DNA from: an uncultured Bacteroidota bacterium
GTDB taxonomy: Bacteria; Bacteroidota; Bacteroidia; Flavobacteriales; Schleiferiaceae
DNA length: 15,190 nt
NCBI GenBank assembly: GCA_913056475.1
Contig: CAJXMS010000020.1
Coordinates: 1-15,190 of the forward strand
Direction: 5' to 3'
A program made the translations under genes and the position numbers. The notes beneath the pieces were generated by a model. The model saw nothing but the letters and a program-made list of their open reading frames with translations. It did no database searches and had not been told where the DNA came from. How positions within the stretch are numbered: position 1 is the stretch's first letter; each line of letters opens with the position of its first letter. Positions 14,125-15,190 of the stretch are shown in pieces.

Positions 14125-14142
14125 TTGGCCCGCAGGGCCTAA
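14125..14142. terminator. GGCCC/GGGCC hairpin downstream of DAHP synthase
   Basis: GGCCC (14127-14131) and GGGCC (14135-14139) pair around GCA. TT and AA extend the stem if T14140 bulges. It lies 27 bp after the DAHP synthase stop and is followed by AATAAAG, not a T run. It may be a transcript end and shares the sequence CACATTTGGCC with position 281. No other signal is clear in 14099-14182. Confidence 0.35.
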
Positions 14143-14182
14143 TAAAGTAACTTGCTAGGCTGTTTTAAACTTTAACCCTGCC

Positions 14183-15190
14183 ATGCAACACCGCTGGACA
14201 GCTCCACCCTCGCCGCCTGCCGAAAAAGTAGATGCCCTCCAAAAAGCACTGGGCATAGTCCGGCCTCTCTGCCAACTTCTCGTACAGCGCGGGATAGAAA
14301 GCTATGAAGCCGCCCGGGTATTCTTTAGACCCGACCTGCGTCACTTACACGACCCCTTCCTGATGAAAGACATGGATAAGGCCGTAAGCCGCATCGAGAA
14401 GGCCCGGGCCAAGGAAGAAAAAATCATGATCTACGGCGATTACGATGTGGATGGCACCACCTCCGTGGCGGCTCTGTATTCCTTTTTGGCCCCGCACTAC
14501 CCCGTGCCCCTTACCACTTACATCCCCGATCGGTACAAAGAAGGCTACGGCGTGTCCCGCGCAGGTATAGACCAGGCGGCCCAGGAAGGAATAAGCCTCA
14601 TCATAGCCCTGGACTGCGGCATAAAAGCACATGAACAGGTGCGCTACGCTGCCGAAAAAGGCATTGACTTTATTATTTGTGACCACCATCTCCCAGACCA
14701 GGAACTCCCTAGCGCCGTAGCCGTCCTCGACCCTGCCCGGCCAGACTGCGCCTATCCCTATCCGAAATTGAGTGGCTGTGGGGTGGGGTTCAAGCTGGTA
14801 CAAGCCTTGTGCCAGCAATGGAACCTGCCGGACCAGCAATGGAAACGGCTCCTGGACCTCCTGGCGGTGAGCATTGGAGCCGATATTGTACCCATAACGG
14901 GGGAAAACCGAACCCTGGCCTACTTTGGCCTGCGTCTGATCAACGAAAAACCGCGGAAAGGCCTGTCCTGGCTGCGAAAAATAGCTGGAAAGGACGATAA
15001 ACCCATGAATATCCGCGATGTGGTATTTACCCTCGGGCCCCGCATTAACGCCGCAGGCCGGATCGCCCACGGAAAGCTGGCGGTGAATCTCCTGACGCAG
15101 CCCGACGAAAAGGTTGTGGCCGAAGTAAGCAATGAGGTAAACGACCACAATACCCACCGCCAAAAAATGGACCGGAATATTACCCAAGAG
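14183..15190 (+). CDS. recJ: Single-stranded-DNA-specific exonuclease RecJ, N-terminal part (truncated by window end)
   Basis: An open frame runs from ATG at 14183 through the window end, giving 336 codons with no stop. RecJ is a 5'-3' exonuclease on single-stranded DNA in recombination and repair. The DHH phosphoesterase signature is intact: YGDYDVDGTTS (84-94, with Asp86, Asp88 and Asp90), the aspartate of ALDCG (Asp144), CDHHLPDQ (166-173, with Asp167, His168 and His169), LSGCGVGFKLVQAL (197-210) and IGADIVP (231-237). The start of the DHHA1 domain is marked by LGPRINAAGR (284-293). The N-terminal HRWTAPPSP fits the usual start of Bacteroidota RecJ. The C-terminal OB-fold part should lie beyond the window. 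A long reading frame on the opposite strand is only its shadow. I saw no clear promoter in the 84 bp before it. Confidence 0.95.
   Translation, partial: MQHRWTAPPSPPAEKVDALQKALGIVRPLCQLLVQRGIESYEAARVFFRPDLRHLHDPFLMKDMDKAVSRIEKARAKEEKIMIYGDYDVDGTTSVAALYSFLAPHYPVPLTTYIPDRYKEGYGVSRAGIDQAAQEGISLIIALDCGIKAHEQVRYAAEKGIDFIICDHHLPDQELPSAVAVLDPARPDCAYPYPKLSGCGVGFKLVQALCQQWNLPDQQWKRLLDLLAVSIGADIVPITGENRTLAYFGLRLINEKPRKGLSWLRKIAGKDDKPMNIRDVVFTLGPRINAAGRIAHGKLAVNLLTQPDEKVVAEVSNEVNDHNTHRQKMDRNITQE

Noticed and set aside
14345..15187. A 280-codon open frame on the minus strand at the right end
   Set aside because: It lies antisense to recJ, whose motifs are unmistakable. It arises from codon bias in a GC-rich gene.
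1..15190. Search for CRISPR arrays, tRNA cloverleaves, insertion sequence ends, toxin-antitoxin or defence genes
   Set aside because: No spaced direct repeats, tRNA-like folds, transposase motifs or nuclease/helicase modules other than RecJ were seen on either strand.

Overview
The window looks like ordinary chromosome from a member of the Bacteroidota. Four independent signs support this. Four genes are preceded by exact matches to the Bacteroidota -7 promoter element TAnnTTTG. Starts lack a recognisable Shine-Dalgarno sequence. Several gene types are typical of the phylum: DUF2141, an S41 lipoprotein, a lipoprotein with a long coiled coil, and a DAHP synthase with a C-terminal chorismate mutase. 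By eye the base composition is moderately GC-rich. I cannot place it below phylum. No tRNA, rRNA, CRISPR array, insertion sequence, phage gene or integration scar was seen.

Layout. Positions 2-2034 hold an envelope operon on the plus strand: the 3' end of a DUF2141 gene, a probable outer-membrane beta-barrel protein, and an S41-type lipoprotein peptidase joined to it by an ATGA stop/start overlap. A gamma-class carbonic-anhydrase-like gene follows on the minus strand (2046-2561). It is divergent from an Nfu/NifU-type iron-sulfur scaffold gene (2655-3296). A strong bidirectional terminator (3325-3359) separates that gene from a convergent membrane fatty acid desaturase (3511-4632, minus), which is divergent from glucose-6-phosphate isomerase (4704-6356).

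Everything after 4704 lies on the plus strand: a coiled-coil lipoprotein (6447-7325), a two-helix membrane protein (7493-7978), a four-helix membrane protein with histidines placed as possible haem ligands (8078-8509), the ribosome-associated GTPase HflX (8604-9800), a MaeB-type malic enzyme (9895-12180) followed 11 bp later by a tandem universal stress protein (12192-12995), a bifunctional DAHP synthase/chorismate mutase (13043-14098), and the first 336 codons of recJ (14183 to the window end).

Most genes are housekeeping: glycolysis, anaplerosis, aromatic amino acid entry, Fe-S assembly, ribosome rescue and DNA repair. The less-described parts are the DUF2141/barrel/S41 envelope cluster, the small histidine-bearing membrane protein, and short palindromes sharing the core CATTTGGCC. 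I found no convincing new multi-gene defence or biosynthetic system.
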